A stretch of 64,000 nt of DNA from Streptomyces collinus Tu 365 (GCF_000444875.1 NC_021985.1:5910170-5974169), one strand, 5' to 3'; positions 1-9,200 are shown, numbered from the stretch's first letter. Numbers and translations: made by a program. The notes: a model not told the origin generated them from the sequence alone.

Positions 1-554
1 AGGACGAGCTGAAGCAGTGCGGCAAGCCGAACGGCTTCTCCACCACGCTGACGGCCCGCGCCGACCGCCCCGCCGAGGTCGCGGCCGCCACGGCCATCCA
101 GAACTCGCTCAAGGGCGTCGGCATCAAGGCCGACATCAAGCAGTTCCCCTCCGGCAAGTACTTCTCCAACTTCGCCGGTGTCCCGAGCTACGTCCACTCG
201 CACAAGCTCGGCATGATGATGATGGCGTGGGGCGCCGACTGGCCGACCGGCTACGGCTTCCTGGACCAGATCATCGACGGTTCGGCCATCAAGCCGTCGG
301 GTGGCAACAACCTGATGGAGCTGAACGACCCGAAGATCAACAAGGCGCTCTCCGACGCCATCTCCAACACCAACTCGGCGGAGCGCACCAAGGCGTGGGG
401 CGACATCGACAAGATGGTCCTGGACAACGCCTCGGTCGTCCCGCTGATCTACCGCAAGAACCTGCTGATCAGGCCTACGTCCGCGACCAACGTCACGGTC
501 ACGCAGGCGTACCTCGGCATGTACGACTACACGCTGCTGGGCTCCTCGAAGTAA
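1..554 (+). CDS. ABC transporter substrate-binding protein, family 5 (C-terminal part)
   Basis: The reading frame is open from position 3 to the TAA at 552, so only the last ~183 residues are present; the start lies outside the window. The text (KGVGIKADIKQFPSGKYF, then MMMMAWGADWPTGYGFLDQ and VPLIYRKNLLIRP) is typical of the C-terminal lobe of extracellular solute-binding proteins of the oligopeptide/dipeptide class (SBP_bac_5), which are exported lipoproteins delivering peptides to the permease. It is followed 90 bp later by a DppB/OppB-type permease and two ATPases, so it is the ligand-binding part of that importer. The second permease of the usual set is not downstream and presumably lies upstream of this gene. 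The family is clear; the peptide specificity is not. Confidence 0.9.
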   Translation, partial: DELKQCGKPNGFSTTLTARADRPAEVAAATAIQNSLKGVGIKADIKQFPSGKYFSNFAGVPSYVHSHKLGMMMMAWGADWPTGYGFLDQIIDGSAIKPSGGNNLMELNDPKINKALSDAISNTNSAERTKAWGDIDKMVLDNASVVPLIYRKNLLIRPTSATNVTVTQAYLGMYDYTLLGSSK

Positions 555-644
555 CAGCAGGCCGGATACCCCTGAAAGGCAGGTGAAGGCTCCGGGCGGC
601 CGGGACGGACACACTCCGTCCCGGCCCCCCGGAGCCGGACAGCT

Positions 645-1655
645 GTGGCTGCGTACATCATCCGACGCGTCTTCGGCGCTTTGGTGCTGCTGCTGGTGGT
701 CAGCGCAGTCACCTTCGCAATCTTCTTCCTGGTCCCCCGCCTGGGCGGCCAGACGGCCACCCAGCTGGCCACCCAGTACGTCGGCAAGGACGCCAACCCC
801 GAGTCCATCGCCGCGATCAAGAGGAACCTGGGCTTCGACCAGCCCATCTACATCCAGTACTGGGACTACCTCAAGGGCCTGTTCGTGGGCGCGGACTACA
901 AGTTCGGTCCCGACGCCACGCACTGCAGCGCCCCCTGCTTCGGGTACTCCTTCAAGAGTCACGTCGAGGTGTGGCCGCAGCTCACGCAGCGCATCCCGGT
1001 CTCCTTCTCGCTGGCCGTCGGCGCGGCCGTGATCTGGCTGATCTTCGGTGTGACCACCGGTGTCATCTCCGCGCTGCGCAAGGGCAAGCCCGTCGACCGC
1101 ATCTCGATGTTCATCGCGCTCGCCGGCGTCTCGCTCCCGATCTTCTTCACCGGACAGGTCATCAACGTCCTGTTCATCTACCAGTGGCCCATCTGGGACA
1201 GCACCGACTACGTGCCCTTCACCCAGAACCCCGGTGAGTGGGCCTGGCACCTGTTCCTGCCCTGGGTCAGCCTCGCGTTCCTCTTCTCCGCCACCTACGC
1301 CCGGCTCACCCGGGCGGGCATGCTCGAGACGATGAGCGAGGACTACATCCGGACCGCCCGGGCCAAGGGTCTGCGGGAGAGCACGGTCGTCACCAAGCAC
1401 GGCCTGCGCGCGACCCTCACCCCGATCGTCACCATCTTCGGCATCGACTTCGGCACCCTCATCGGTACCGCGGTGCTCACCGAGACGGTCTTCTCCCTGC
1501 AGGGCATCGGCGCGTACTCGATCCAGGCCATCAAGGACAACGACCTGCCCATCGTGATGGCCGTGACCCTGGTCGCCGCCTTCTTCATCGTCGTCTCCAA
1601 TCTGGTCGTGGACCTGGTGTACGCAGCCATCGACCCCCGCGTGAGGTACTCGTGA
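645..1655 (+). CDS. ABC transporter permease, DppB/OppB type
   Basis: 336-residue inner-membrane permease. It opens with MAAYIIRRVFGALVLLLVVSAVTF, the standard first membrane segment of DppB-like proteins, and has about six hydrophobic segments. The binding-protein-dependent transport motif that docks on the ATPase is around residues 230-250 (EDYIRTARAKGLRE). The extracytoplasmic loop between TM1 and TM2 is long and holds the residues CSAPCFG, a possible disulphide. The GTG at 645 follows GGAG at about 631-634. The stop codon overlaps the start of the next ATPase gene (GTGA), so the two are translationally coupled. Role: the membrane channel half of an oligopeptide importer. Confidence 0.93.
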   Translation: MAAYIIRRVFGALVLLLVVSAVTFAIFFLVPRLGGQTATQLATQYVGKDANPESIAAIKRNLGFDQPIYIQYWDYLKGLFVGADYKFGPDATHCSAPCFGYSFKSHVEVWPQLTQRIPVSFSLAVGAAVIWLIFGVTTGVISALRKGKPVDRISMFIALAGVSLPIFFTGQVINVLFIYQWPIWDSTDYVPFTQNPGEWAWHLFLPWVSLAFLFSATYARLTRAGMLETMSEDYIRTARAKGLRESTVVTKHGLRATLTPIVTIFGIDFGTLIGTAVLTETVFSLQGIGAYSIQAIKDNDLPIVMAVTLVAAFFIVVSNLVVDLVYAAIDPRVRYS

Positions 1656-2740
1656 GCAAGCTCGAAAAGGCGGCACTGGGCGAACCGGCCGCGGGCGTCG
1701 CCGCCCCTTCCGACGCCCAGGACGCGTTCCTCTCCGTTCGCGATCTGCGCATCCACTTCAGCACCGACGACGGCCTGGTCAAGTCGGTGGACGGCGTCAG
1801 CTTCGACGTACAGCGCGGCCAGACGCTGGGCATCGTGGGTGAGTCGGGCTCCGGCAAGTCCGTGACGTCCCTCGGCCTCATGGGTCTGCACCGCGCGGCG
1901 AACGCCAAGGTCTCCGGCGAGGTGTGGCTGGACGGGCAGGAGCTGATCGGCGCCGACCCGGACGAGGTGCGCCGGCTGCGCGGCCGCAAGATGGCGATGA
2001 TCTTCCAGGACCCGCTGTCCGCGATGCACCCGTACTACAAGGTCGGGACGCAGATCGTCGAGGCCTACCGGGTCCACCACAAGGTCAGCAAGAAGGTGGC
2101 CCGCACGCGCGCCATCGAGATGCTCGACCGGGTCGGCATCCCCGAGCCCGCCAAGCGCATCGACGGCTACCCGCACGAGTTCTCCGGCGGTATGCGCCAG
2201 CGCGCCATGATCGCCATGGCGCTGGTGAACAACCCCGAGCTGCTCATCGCGGACGAGCCGACCACCGCCCTCGACGTCACCGTCCAGGCGCAGATCCTCG
2301 ACCTGATCCGGGACCTGCAGAAGGAGTTCGGCTCCGCGGTCATCATGATCACGCACGATCTCGGCGTGGTCGCCGAGATCGCGGACGACGTCCTGGTGAT
2401 GTACGGCGGCCGGTGCGTGGAGCGCGGACCGGTCGGGGAGATCTTCGACCAGCCGCAGCACCCCTACACCTGGGGCCTGCTCGGCTCGATGCCCCGCATC
2501 GACCGCGAGACCTCCGACCGGCTCATCCCGGTCAAGGGCCAGCCGCCGAGCCTCATCAACGTCCCGTCGGGCTGCGCCTTCCACCCGCGCTGCCCGTACG
2601 CGGACCTGCCCAAGGGGAACGTCACCCGCACGGTGCGTCCCGAGCTGGAGCAGGTGGAGGGCGGCCACTGGTCCGCCTGTCACCTCTCGGCGGAGGACCG
2701 TACGCGGATCTGGACCGAAGAGATTGCGCCGAAGCTGTGA
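1652..2740 (+). CDS. Oligopeptide ABC transporter ATP-binding protein, DppD/OppD type
   Basis: 362-residue cytoplasmic ATPase. Walker A is GESGSGKS at residues 63-70, the ABC signature is FSGGMRQRAMIA, and Walker B is LLIADEPTTALD, followed by the switch His in ITHDLGVV. The C-terminal oligopeptide/dipeptide-transporter extension with the Cys-containing segment FHPRCPYADLPKG is present; in this family such cysteines can bind an Fe-S cluster. The GTG at 1652 overlaps the permease stop by 4 bp and is preferred to starts further upstream, which would read through the permease gene in another frame. It pairs with the next gene as the heterodimeric motor of the importer. Confidence 0.94.
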   Translation: MSKLEKAALGEPAAGVAAPSDAQDAFLSVRDLRIHFSTDDGLVKSVDGVSFDVQRGQTLGIVGESGSGKSVTSLGLMGLHRAANAKVSGEVWLDGQELIGADPDEVRRLRGRKMAMIFQDPLSAMHPYYKVGTQIVEAYRVHHKVSKKVARTRAIEMLDRVGIPEPAKRIDGYPHEFSGGMRQRAMIAMALVNNPELLIADEPTTALDVTVQAQILDLIRDLQKEFGSAVIMITHDLGVVAEIADDVLVMYGGRCVERGPVGEIFDQPQHPYTWGLLGSMPRIDRETSDRLIPVKGQPPSLINVPSGCAFHPRCPYADLPKGNVTRTVRPELEQVEGGHWSACHLSAEDRTRIWTEEIAPKL

Positions 2741-4212
2741 GTGAGACGAACAAGACAGACGCCGTCGAGGACGCCGCCGGGAAGGCCGCGATCCCGCAGC
2801 AGGCGTCGGCCCCCGAGGGCGGCTCCGCCGAGCGTGAGGTGCTGCTCAGGGTCAAGGGCCTGACGAAGCACTTCCCGATCAAGAAGGGCCTCCTGCAGCG
2901 CCAGGTCGGCGCCGTGAAGGCCGTCGACGGCATCGACTTCGAGGTGCGCAAGGGCGAGACCCTGGGCGTCGTCGGCGAGTCGGGCTGCGGCAAGTCGACC
3001 ATGGGCCGGGTCATCACCCGGCTCCAGGACCCGACGAGCGGCACGATCGAGTTCGAGGGCCGGGACATCACGCGGCTGAGCACCGGGCAGATGCGCCCGA
3101 TGCGCCGTGACGTCCAGATGATCTTCCAGGACCCGTACGGCTCCCTGAACCCCCGCCACACCATCGGCTCGATCGTCTCGGCGCCCTTCCGGCTCCAGGG
3201 CGTCGAGCCCGAGGGCGGGGTGAAGAAGGAGGTCCAGCGCCTCCTCGACCTGGTCGGTCTGAGCCCCGAGCACTACAACCGCTACCCGCACGAGTTCTCC
3301 GGCGGTCAGCGCCAGCGCATCGGCATCGCCCGCGCGCTCGCGCTGAAGCCGAAGCTGGTGGTGGCGGACGAGCCGGTGTCCGCGCTGGACGTGTCGATCC
3401 AGGCGCAGGTCGTGAACCTGATGGACGACCTCCAGCAGGAACTCGGCCTCACCTACGTGATCATCGCCCACGACCTCTCCGTGGTGCGGCACGTCTCGGA
3501 CCGCATCGCGGTGATGTACCTCGGCAAGATCGTCGAGATCGCCGACCGCACCTCGCTGTACGAGGCGCCGATGCACCCGTACACCAAGGCGCTGATGTCG
3601 GCGGTGCCGGTGCCGGACCCGAAGCGCCGTGGCCAGAAGAGCGAGCGCATCCTGCTGCACGGCGACGTGCCGTCGCCGATCGCCCCGCCGTCGGGCTGCC
3701 GCTTCCACACCCGGTGCTGGAAGGCGACGGAGATCTGCAAGACGACCGAGCCGCAGCTGGTGGAGCTGAGGACCGGTCAGCAGGTCGCCTGCCACCACCC
3801 GGAGAACTTCGCCGACCAGGCCCCGCAGGACACGGTCCTGCTCTCGGCGGCGAAGAAGGCCGCGGAGCTGGTCCCGGACGCGGTCGTCTCCGACGACCCG
3901 GCGGAGCCGGAGCCGGCGGCCGAGCCGGCTCCCGCCGAGGAGACCGTCGCCGCGCCGGCTCAGGCTGAGGAGACCGCCGCCGAGTCGGCCGCCTCCGAGG
4001 AGACCGTCGCCGAGGAGTCGGCTCCCGCCAAGGAGACCACCGCCAAGGAGACCACCGCCGAGGAGACCACCACCGAGGAGCCGGCTCCCGCCGAGGAGAC
4101 CGCCGCCGAGTCGGCTGCCTCCGAGAAGGCGACCGTTTCCGAGAAGCCCGCCTCCGAGAAGCCCGCCTCCGAGAAGCCGGCCGCCGACTCCCAGGAGTCA
4201 ACCGACAAGTAG
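2737..4212 (+). CDS. Oligopeptide ABC transporter ATP-binding protein, DppF/OppF type, with acidic repeat tail
   Basis: 491 residues. The first ~375 form a normal DppF-like ATPase: Walker A GESGCGKST at residues 80-88, signature FSGGQRQRIGIARAL near 187, Walker B LVVADEPVSALD, and the C-terminal segment SGCRFHTRCWKATEIC. The remaining ~115 residues are an extension unlike the family norm (typically about 330-370 residues). It is low in complexity, made of Glu, Ala, Pro, Ser, Thr and Lys, with repeats such as AAESAASE (twice) and ASEKP (three times). The GTG at 2737 overlaps the DppD stop by 4 bp. The ATPase function is secure; the tail is probably disordered and has no known role. Confidence 0.93.
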   Translation: MSETNKTDAVEDAAGKAAIPQQASAPEGGSAEREVLLRVKGLTKHFPIKKGLLQRQVGAVKAVDGIDFEVRKGETLGVVGESGCGKSTMGRVITRLQDPTSGTIEFEGRDITRLSTGQMRPMRRDVQMIFQDPYGSLNPRHTIGSIVSAPFRLQGVEPEGGVKKEVQRLLDLVGLSPEHYNRYPHEFSGGQRQRIGIARALALKPKLVVADEPVSALDVSIQAQVVNLMDDLQQELGLTYVIIAHDLSVVRHVSDRIAVMYLGKIVEIADRTSLYEAPMHPYTKALMSAVPVPDPKRRGQKSERILLHGDVPSPIAPPSGCRFHTRCWKATEICKTTEPQLVELRTGQQVACHHPENFADQAPQDTVLLSAAKKAAELVPDAVVSDDPAEPEPAAEPAPAEETVAAPAQAEETAAESAASEETVAEESAPAKETTAKETTAEETTTEEPAPAEETAAESAASEKATVSEKPASEKPASEKPAADSQESTDK

Positions 4213-4312
4213 CGCATGACAACTGGGCAAAGTCATGAACATGCCTGAACGGGAGAGTGCAGAGTCGTCCGTGTCCGACCACTGATCGGCACACGCTCGA
4301 AAGGGACGATTC

Positions 4313-5704
4313 ATGGCACTCTCCCGTTCGGCACGTTCAGCGGCCGTCGCCACCGCGGCGGCCGCCCTCTTCGTCATCGCCGCCGCACCCGCCCCCACCG
4401 CGGGCGCCCCCGGCGCGGGTGACCCCTACTTCCCCCGGCTCGGCAACGGCGGCTTCGACGCCCGCCACTACGCCCTGGACATCGCCTACGCCCCGGACAC
4501 CGGCCGTCTGGACGGCAGGGCGACCCTCACCGCGCGCGCCACCCAGCACCTCTCCTCCTTCGACCTCGACCTCCAGCAGCTCCAGATCACCGCGGTCGAG
4601 GTCGACGGCAGACACGCCACGTTCACCCGCGACGGCGACGAGGTCACGGTGACCCCGCGCACCACCCTGGCCAAGGGCCGCGACTTCACCGTCACCGTCA
4701 CCTACGGCGGTGTCCCCGAGCCGCTGAGCGGCCCCATCGTGTTCGGCTCCGCGTACGGCTGGATGAAGACGGCCGACGGCGTCTTCGTCGCCTGCGAGCC
4801 CAACGCCGCCTCCACCTGGTTCCCCTCCAGCGACCACCCCTCCGACAAGGCCACCTACGACATCCGGATCAAGGCCCCCCGGGGCCTGACCGGCGTCTCC
4901 AACGGCCGGCTGGTGTCGACGTACGACCGGGGCGACTCGACGTACACGCACTGGCGGGAGAGCCGGCCCATGGCCACCTACCTCGCGACGGCCACCATCG
5001 GGAAGTTCGACGTGCGCACCGGCCGCACCCCGGGCGGCACCCCGATCTACGTCGCCGTCGACCCCGTGCTCAAGAACAGCAACAGCGTCGACGTGTACGC
5101 CGTCACCGCCGCCGCCACCGACTACTGGTCGCAGGTGTTCGGCCCCTACCCGTTCGAGGAGACCGGGGCCATCGTCGACGACATGCCCGAGGCCGGTTTC
5201 TCGCTGGAGGTGCAGAGCAAGCCCGCCTACTCGGCCGTGCGCAACGAGACGACCATCGTGCACGAACTGGCCCACCAGTGGTTCGGCGACTCGGTGAGCG
5301 TGGACCGGTGGAAGGACATCTGGCTCAACGAGGGCTTCGCCACCTACGCCCAGTGGCTGTGGGCGGAGCACCAGGGCACCCGCCCGGCCCACGACACCTT
5401 CCGCGCCGTCTACGACGCCCGCCCCGCCGACTCCTCCTTCTGGCAGATCCAGGTGGCCGACCCGCAGCGCGACACGATGTTCGCCTCCGCCGTCTACCAG
5501 CGCGGCGCGATGACGCTCCAGGCGCTCCGGGAGAAGATCGGCGACAAGGCGTTCTTCCGGCTGCTGCCCGCCTGGACCCGGCTGCACCGGTACGGCAACG
5601 CGGACACGGCCGACTTCGTCCGCCTCGCGGAGCGGGTCAGCGGCCGCAAACTGGACGACTTCTTCCGCACCTGGCTCTTCACGACAGGGAAACCCACCCT
5701 GTGA
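4313..5704 (+). CDS. Secreted M1-family zinc metallopeptidase
   Basis: 463 residues. The N-terminus (MALSRSARSAAVATAAAALF, cleavage probably after an AxA near residue 30) is a Sec signal peptide, so the enzyme is extracellular. The zinc site is complete: HELAHQW at 317-323 and the third ligand Glu340 in LNEGFATY, the HExxH-x18-E spacing of M1 aminopeptidases. The usual GAMEN exopeptidase loop is replaced by EAGFSLEVQSKP. The long C-terminal helical domain of full-size M1 enzymes is missing, giving the short form common in actinobacteria. RBS GAAAGGGA lies 5-12 bp before the ATG. Placement after a peptide importer suggests extracellular peptide use, but it has its own 100-bp upstream gap. Confidence 0.9.
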   Translation: MALSRSARSAAVATAAAALFVIAAAPAPTAGAPGAGDPYFPRLGNGGFDARHYALDIAYAPDTGRLDGRATLTARATQHLSSFDLDLQQLQITAVEVDGRHATFTRDGDEVTVTPRTTLAKGRDFTVTVTYGGVPEPLSGPIVFGSAYGWMKTADGVFVACEPNAASTWFPSSDHPSDKATYDIRIKAPRGLTGVSNGRLVSTYDRGDSTYTHWRESRPMATYLATATIGKFDVRTGRTPGGTPIYVAVDPVLKNSNSVDVYAVTAAATDYWSQVFGPYPFEETGAIVDDMPEAGFSLEVQSKPAYSAVRNETTIVHELAHQWFGDSVSVDRWKDIWLNEGFATYAQWLWAEHQGTRPAHDTFRAVYDARPADSSFWQIQVADPQRDTMFASAVYQRGAMTLQALREKIGDKAFFRLLPAWTRLHRYGNADTADFVRLAERVSGRKLDDFFRTWLFTTGKPTL

Positions 5705-5733
5705 GCCTGGCTTTGTAAGGTTCATGTGCCCTG

Positions 5734-6411
5734 TTGGGTGAGAACGGCAGGGTGCAGCTCCAGCAACTCTTCAGTCCCTCCGTCCAGCACACGCTCGATG
5801 TCATCGGCATCTTCGTGTTCGCGATCTCCGGCGCGCTGCTGGCCGTCCGCAAGAACTTCGACGTGTTCGGCATCGCGGTGCTCGCCGAGGTCACGGCGCT
5901 GGGCGGGGGGCTGTTCCGGGACGTGGTGATCGGAGCCGTGCCCCCGGCCGCCTTCACCGACCTGGGGTACTTCCTCACCCCCCTGATCGCCACCCTCGTG
6001 GTCTTCTTCCTGCACCCGCACGTGGAGCGGATCCAGACCGGCGTCCTGGTCTTCGACGCGGCCGGCCTCGGCCTGTTCTGCGTCAGCGGTACGACGAAGG
6101 CGTACAGCTACGGCCTCAACCTGACCGCGTCCGCGACCCTGGGCCTGGCCACCGCGGTCGGCGGCGGCGTGCTCCGGGACGTGCTCGCCAACGAGGTGCC
6201 CTCACTGCTGCGCTGGGACCGCGACCTGTACGCGGTCCCGGCGATCGTCGGCGCCACCATGGTGGCGCTGTGCATCCGCTACGACGCCCTGACCCCGCTC
6301 ACCAGCGGGCTCGCCGTCGTCACCGCTTTCGCCCTGCGGCTGCTGGCGATGAGGTTCCACTGGCGAGCGCCGCGCGCCTGGAACCGGCGGTCGACGGTGA
6401 CCGAGGAGTAG
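5734..6411 (+). CDS. Trimeric intracellular cation (TRIC)-type channel family protein (UPF0126)
   Basis: About 225 residues and almost entirely hydrophobic, with around seven membrane segments. It has the internal duplication of the UPF0126/TRIC family: GGGLFRDVVIG in the first repeat and GGGVLRDVLANEVP in the second. Prokaryotic TRIC proteins are homotrimeric cation channels. The start is uncertain: TTG at 5734 has AAGG 13 bp upstream, and GTG at 5752 (MQLQQLFSP) is the main alternative. The last 92 bp overlap the 3' end of the convergent esterase gene. Confidence 0.85.
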   Translation: MGENGRVQLQQLFSPSVQHTLDVIGIFVFAISGALLAVRKNFDVFGIAVLAEVTALGGGLFRDVVIGAVPPAAFTDLGYFLTPLIATLVVFFLHPHVERIQTGVLVFDAAGLGLFCVSGTTKAYSYGLNLTASATLGLATAVGGGVLRDVLANEVPSLLRWDRDLYAVPAIVGATMVALCIRYDALTPLTSGLAVVTAFALRLLAMRFHWRAPRAWNRRSTVTEE

Positions 6412-7579
6412 TCCCGGCGGTCGCCGTGGTCAGGGACCGGTCCTCGCCCCTGGCGCGGTTCTGGCCCATCTGCAGGGTCAGCCAGCGGAACACCGCCGGG
6501 ACCTGCGGGCGCCACAGCGCCATGGTGTGGCCGCCCGCGCTGCGCGGCAGGAAGACCACGTGCACGGTCGTCGGCGCCTTCGCGACGGACTCCAGCGCCG
6601 TACCCGCCTGGTAGCCGTCACCGGACTCGCCGGACACGTACAGCGCGACGCGGGGCGGCACGGCCGCCTTGCGCAGCAGCAGGTAGGGGTTGTTCTCGGC
6701 GCGCAGCGCGGGGTTCTGCGAGGCCAGCGAGTTGCGCTCGCCGATCGGGTCGTTGTACCCGGACATGCTCACCGCGGCCCGGTACCGGTCCGGGTGCGCC
6801 ACCGCGAGCTTGACCGCGCAGTGCGCGCCGGCCGAGTACCCGGCCACCGCCCAGCCCTGGGGGGCCGGCTGCGCGCGGAAGTTGTCCGTGACCATCCTGG
6901 GCACGTCGATGCTGAGCCAGGTGTCGGCGTTGACCTGGCCGGGGATGTTGGCGCAGCCGGTGTCGACGCCGGCCAGCAGGTTGGTGCGCGGGGCGACCAG
7001 GATGAAGGGCGCCACCTGGCCGCTGCGCATGAGCGGCAGCAGCTGCTCGTGCGCCTTCAGCGACCCGAACCAGGCCTTCGCCGAACCGGGGTAGCCGGGC
7101 AGCAGTTCCACCACCGGGAACTTCTTGCCGCGGTAGGCCGGCTCGTTGTACTGCGGCGGCAGCCAGACGTAGACCTCGGCGTTCACCCCGGAGACGCGGC
7201 CCTTGAGCTGGGTGACGCGGACGCCGCCGGCCGAGCGCATGCCGGGGCCGTCGGCGGGCTTGAAGACCTGCCTGACCTTGGGCAATTGCTTCAGCGCCAG
7301 ACCGCCGGTGCCGTCCCGGCCGAGGTCGGCGGCCTGCTGGACGTGGTTGCCGGTGCCGAGCAGGTCGGCCCAGTTGTCGTACAGGTTGTTCTGGTTGTTG
7401 ACCAGCACGAAGACCAGTGCGACGGCCGTGCCCTGGGTGAACAGCAGCATGAGGACCCGGGCCGCGGTGCGCAGCGGCCTGGGCCCGCGCACCCGCGACC
7501 AGAGCGTGAGCGGCAGTATCAGGGCGACGACCGACAATACGATCGTCGTGTAGAGGAACGGAGTCCCGGTGAGGCTCAT
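6320..7579 (-). CDS. Membrane-anchored esterase, antigen 85/esterase D-like alpha/beta hydrolase
   Basis: 419 residues. Three hydrophobic segments at the N-terminus (starting TPFLYTTIVLSVVALILPLT) anchor an outward-facing alpha/beta-hydrolase domain. The nucleophile elbow is GYSAGAHCAVKLA, and the likely catalytic His is in SAGGHTMALWRPQ. The domain resembles putative esterases related to actinobacterial mycolyltransferases; Streptomyces has no mycolic acids, so the substrate is unknown. The ATG at 7579 has GGGGAC directly upstream and is preferred to an in-frame start at 7630. The gene converges on the TRIC-like gene with a 92-bp overlap. Confidence 0.85.
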   Translation of the reverse strand: MSLTGTPFLYTTIVLSVVALILPLTLWSRVRGPRPLRTAARVLMLLFTQGTAVALVFVLVNNQNNLYDNWADLLGTGNHVQQAADLGRDGTGGLALKQLPKVRQVFKPADGPGMRSAGGVRVTQLKGRVSGVNAEVYVWLPPQYNEPAYRGKKFPVVELLPGYPGSAKAWFGSLKAHEQLLPLMRSGQVAPFILVAPRTNLLAGVDTGCANIPGQVNADTWLSIDVPRMVTDNFRAQPAPQGWAVAGYSAGAHCAVKLAVAHPDRYRAAVSMSGYNDPIGERNSLASQNPALRAENNPYLLLRKAAVPPRVALYVSGESGDGYQAGTALESVAKAPTTVHVVFLPRSAGGHTMALWRPQVPAVFRWLTLQMGQNRARGEDRSLTTATAGTTPRSPSTAGSRRAALASGTSSPAAAGRKR

Positions 7580-7756
7580 GTCCCCATAGAGGGGAACAGC
7601 GGGGCGTGGGTTGTGGACGTGTCCGGACACTTACCGAGAAATTGCCGGGATCTCACCCGGAGGCCGGATCGGTCCGTTCCGGGTGGCCGGTTCACGTCGT
7701 ACGGGCCCCCTACGGAAAAGCTACCGCTTAGTAATTTCCTGTTGTACCGTTCATCC

Positions 7757-8617
7757 ATGCCAGAAGCAGCCACCGCGCCCACCGGGCGAGCCGTGATCGG
7801 CGACAGCGAGTTCGACCGCGACACCGCGGTCACCCGGCGTGAGCCCGGGGTCTACGACATCGACCTCTGTGCCGGCTGGACCATCATCAACGCCGTCAAC
7901 GGCGGCTATCTGCTGGCCGTCCTCGGCCGGGCCCTCGCGGACACCCTCCCGCACCCGGACCCCTTCACCGTCTCGGCGCACTACCTGACCGCGTCCCAGC
8001 CGGGCCCGGCGGTCGTCCGCACCGAGACGGTCCGCACCGGCCGCACCCTCTCCACCGGCCAGGCCTCGCTCCTGCAGTACGACGAGGAGGGCAACGAGGT
8101 CGAGCGCATCCGCGTCCTCGCCTCCTACGGCGACCTCTCCGCCCTCCCCGACGACGTCCGCACGACGGCTGTCCCGCCGGCCGTCCCGCCGATCGAGCAG
8201 TGCTTCGGCCCCGACGACTCGCCCGCCCCGGTGCCGGGCAGCTCGGCCATCACCGACCGGCTGATGCTCAAGCTGGACCCCGCCACCCTCGGCTGGGCCC
8301 TCGGCGCGCCCTCGGGCAAGGGGGAGATGCGCGCCTGGTTCGGTCTCGCCGACGGCCGCGACGCCGACCCGCTGTCGCTGCTCCTGGCGGTGGACGCGCT
8401 GCCGCCCACGGCCTTCGAGATCGGCCTCAAGGGCTGGGTCCCCACCGTGGAGCTCACCGTCCACGTCCGCCACCGCCCGGCCCCCGGTCCGCTGCGGGTG
8501 TCCATCACCACCCGCAACCTGGCCGGGGGGTTCCTGGAGGAGGACGCCGAGGTCTGGGACAGCGAGGACCGGCTGGTCGCCCAGTCCCGCCAGCTCGCCC
8601 GCGTCAGGCTCGGCTGA
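7757..8617 (+). CDS. Acyl-CoA thioesterase family protein (double hotdog)
   Basis: 286 residues, read as two hotdog repeats. The first half has GWTIINAVNGGYLLAVLGRAL and HYLTASQPGPAVV; the second has a matching block ending TTRNLAGGFLEEDAEVWDSE. This is the layout of TesB-like thioesterase family proteins, which hydrolyse acyl-CoA thioesters in the cytoplasm; the preferred acyl chain cannot be read. The ATG at 7757 is the first good start after an intergenic stretch of 177 bp that holds AT-rich promoter-like sequence (CTTAGTAATTTCC near 7727-7739). The stop overlaps the end of the convergent gene by 14 bp. Confidence 0.82.
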   Translation: MPEAATAPTGRAVIGDSEFDRDTAVTRREPGVYDIDLCAGWTIINAVNGGYLLAVLGRALADTLPHPDPFTVSAHYLTASQPGPAVVRTETVRTGRTLSTGQASLLQYDEEGNEVERIRVLASYGDLSALPDDVRTTAVPPAVPPIEQCFGPDDSPAPVPGSSAITDRLMLKLDPATLGWALGAPSGKGEMRAWFGLADGRDADPLSLLLAVDALPPTAFEIGLKGWVPTVELTVHVRHRPAPGPLRVSITTRNLAGGFLEEDAEVWDSEDRLVAQSRQLARVRLG

Positions 8618-9200
8618 GCGGGGCGCGTCCCAGCCAGGCCGCGAGCCGCTCGTACACCCCGGCCCCCTCGGGGGCCGCACGGCGGGTGTCGAACGGGGTC
8701 TCGTCCCGGGGCCGCGAGTCGGGCAGCACCCGCTGGGCCGTGGCCAGGGCGAACTCCGCCGGCTCCGGGTCGAGTGCGAAGGGGTGGCCGACGGCCTCGG
8801 CGAGGTCCCAGGTGTGCGTCACGATCTCCATCACGTACCCGGACAGCGCCGCGTGGCCCGGCACCTCGCCCCAGGGCACCCGCACCGGTGCCGTCATCCG
8901 CTCGTCGGCCTCCCACGCCTTCAGGACCCGGACACGCGCCTCGTCGTAGGCCGCCGCCCAGCCGTCGTCCTCGACGCCCTCGGCGACCGGCTCCATGGCG
9001 AGCCCGTCACCGCCCTCGCCGACCACGGCGATCCGGCGGGTGACACCGACGACATGGCTCAGCAGCGCCCGTACGTCGAACTCGGTACAACAAGTCGGTC
9101 CGTCGAGCTGCTCGGGGCGCACCGTCCTGATCAGCGCGGCGGCCTGCTCGGTGGCGCGGGTGTAGACGGGGCGTGGGTCGGTGTAACCGGTGGTGCTCAT
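8604..9200 (-). CDS. TIGR03086/MDMPI-type metal-binding protein (DinB-like)
   Basis: 198 residues with the N-terminal fold of mycothiol-dependent maleylpyruvate isomerase and DinB-like metalloenzymes. The conserved metal-binding His residues are in RALLSHVVGVT and in YVMEIVTHTWDLAEAVG. Family members are often thiol-dependent transferases or isomerases using mycothiol; the substrate here is unknown. RBS GGAGAGG lies just upstream of the ATG at 9200. The gene diverges from a WYL-domain regulator over a 103-bp gap, so that regulator is a plausible controller. Confidence 0.83.
   Translation of the reverse strand: MSTTGYTDPRPVYTRATEQAAALIRTVRPEQLDGPTCCTEFDVRALLSHVVGVTRRIAVVGEGGDGLAMEPVAEGVEDDGWAAAYDEARVRVLKAWEADERMTAPVRVPWGEVPGHAALSGYVMEIVTHTWDLAEAVGHPFALDPEPAEFALATAQRVLPDSRPRDETPFDTRRAAPEGAGVYERLAAWLGRAPLSRA

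Noticed and set aside
3868..4209. Repeats at the end of the transporter ATPase gene as a CRISPR-like or mobile repeat
   Set aside because: The repeats are in frame, encode a low-complexity peptide, and have no constant spacers.
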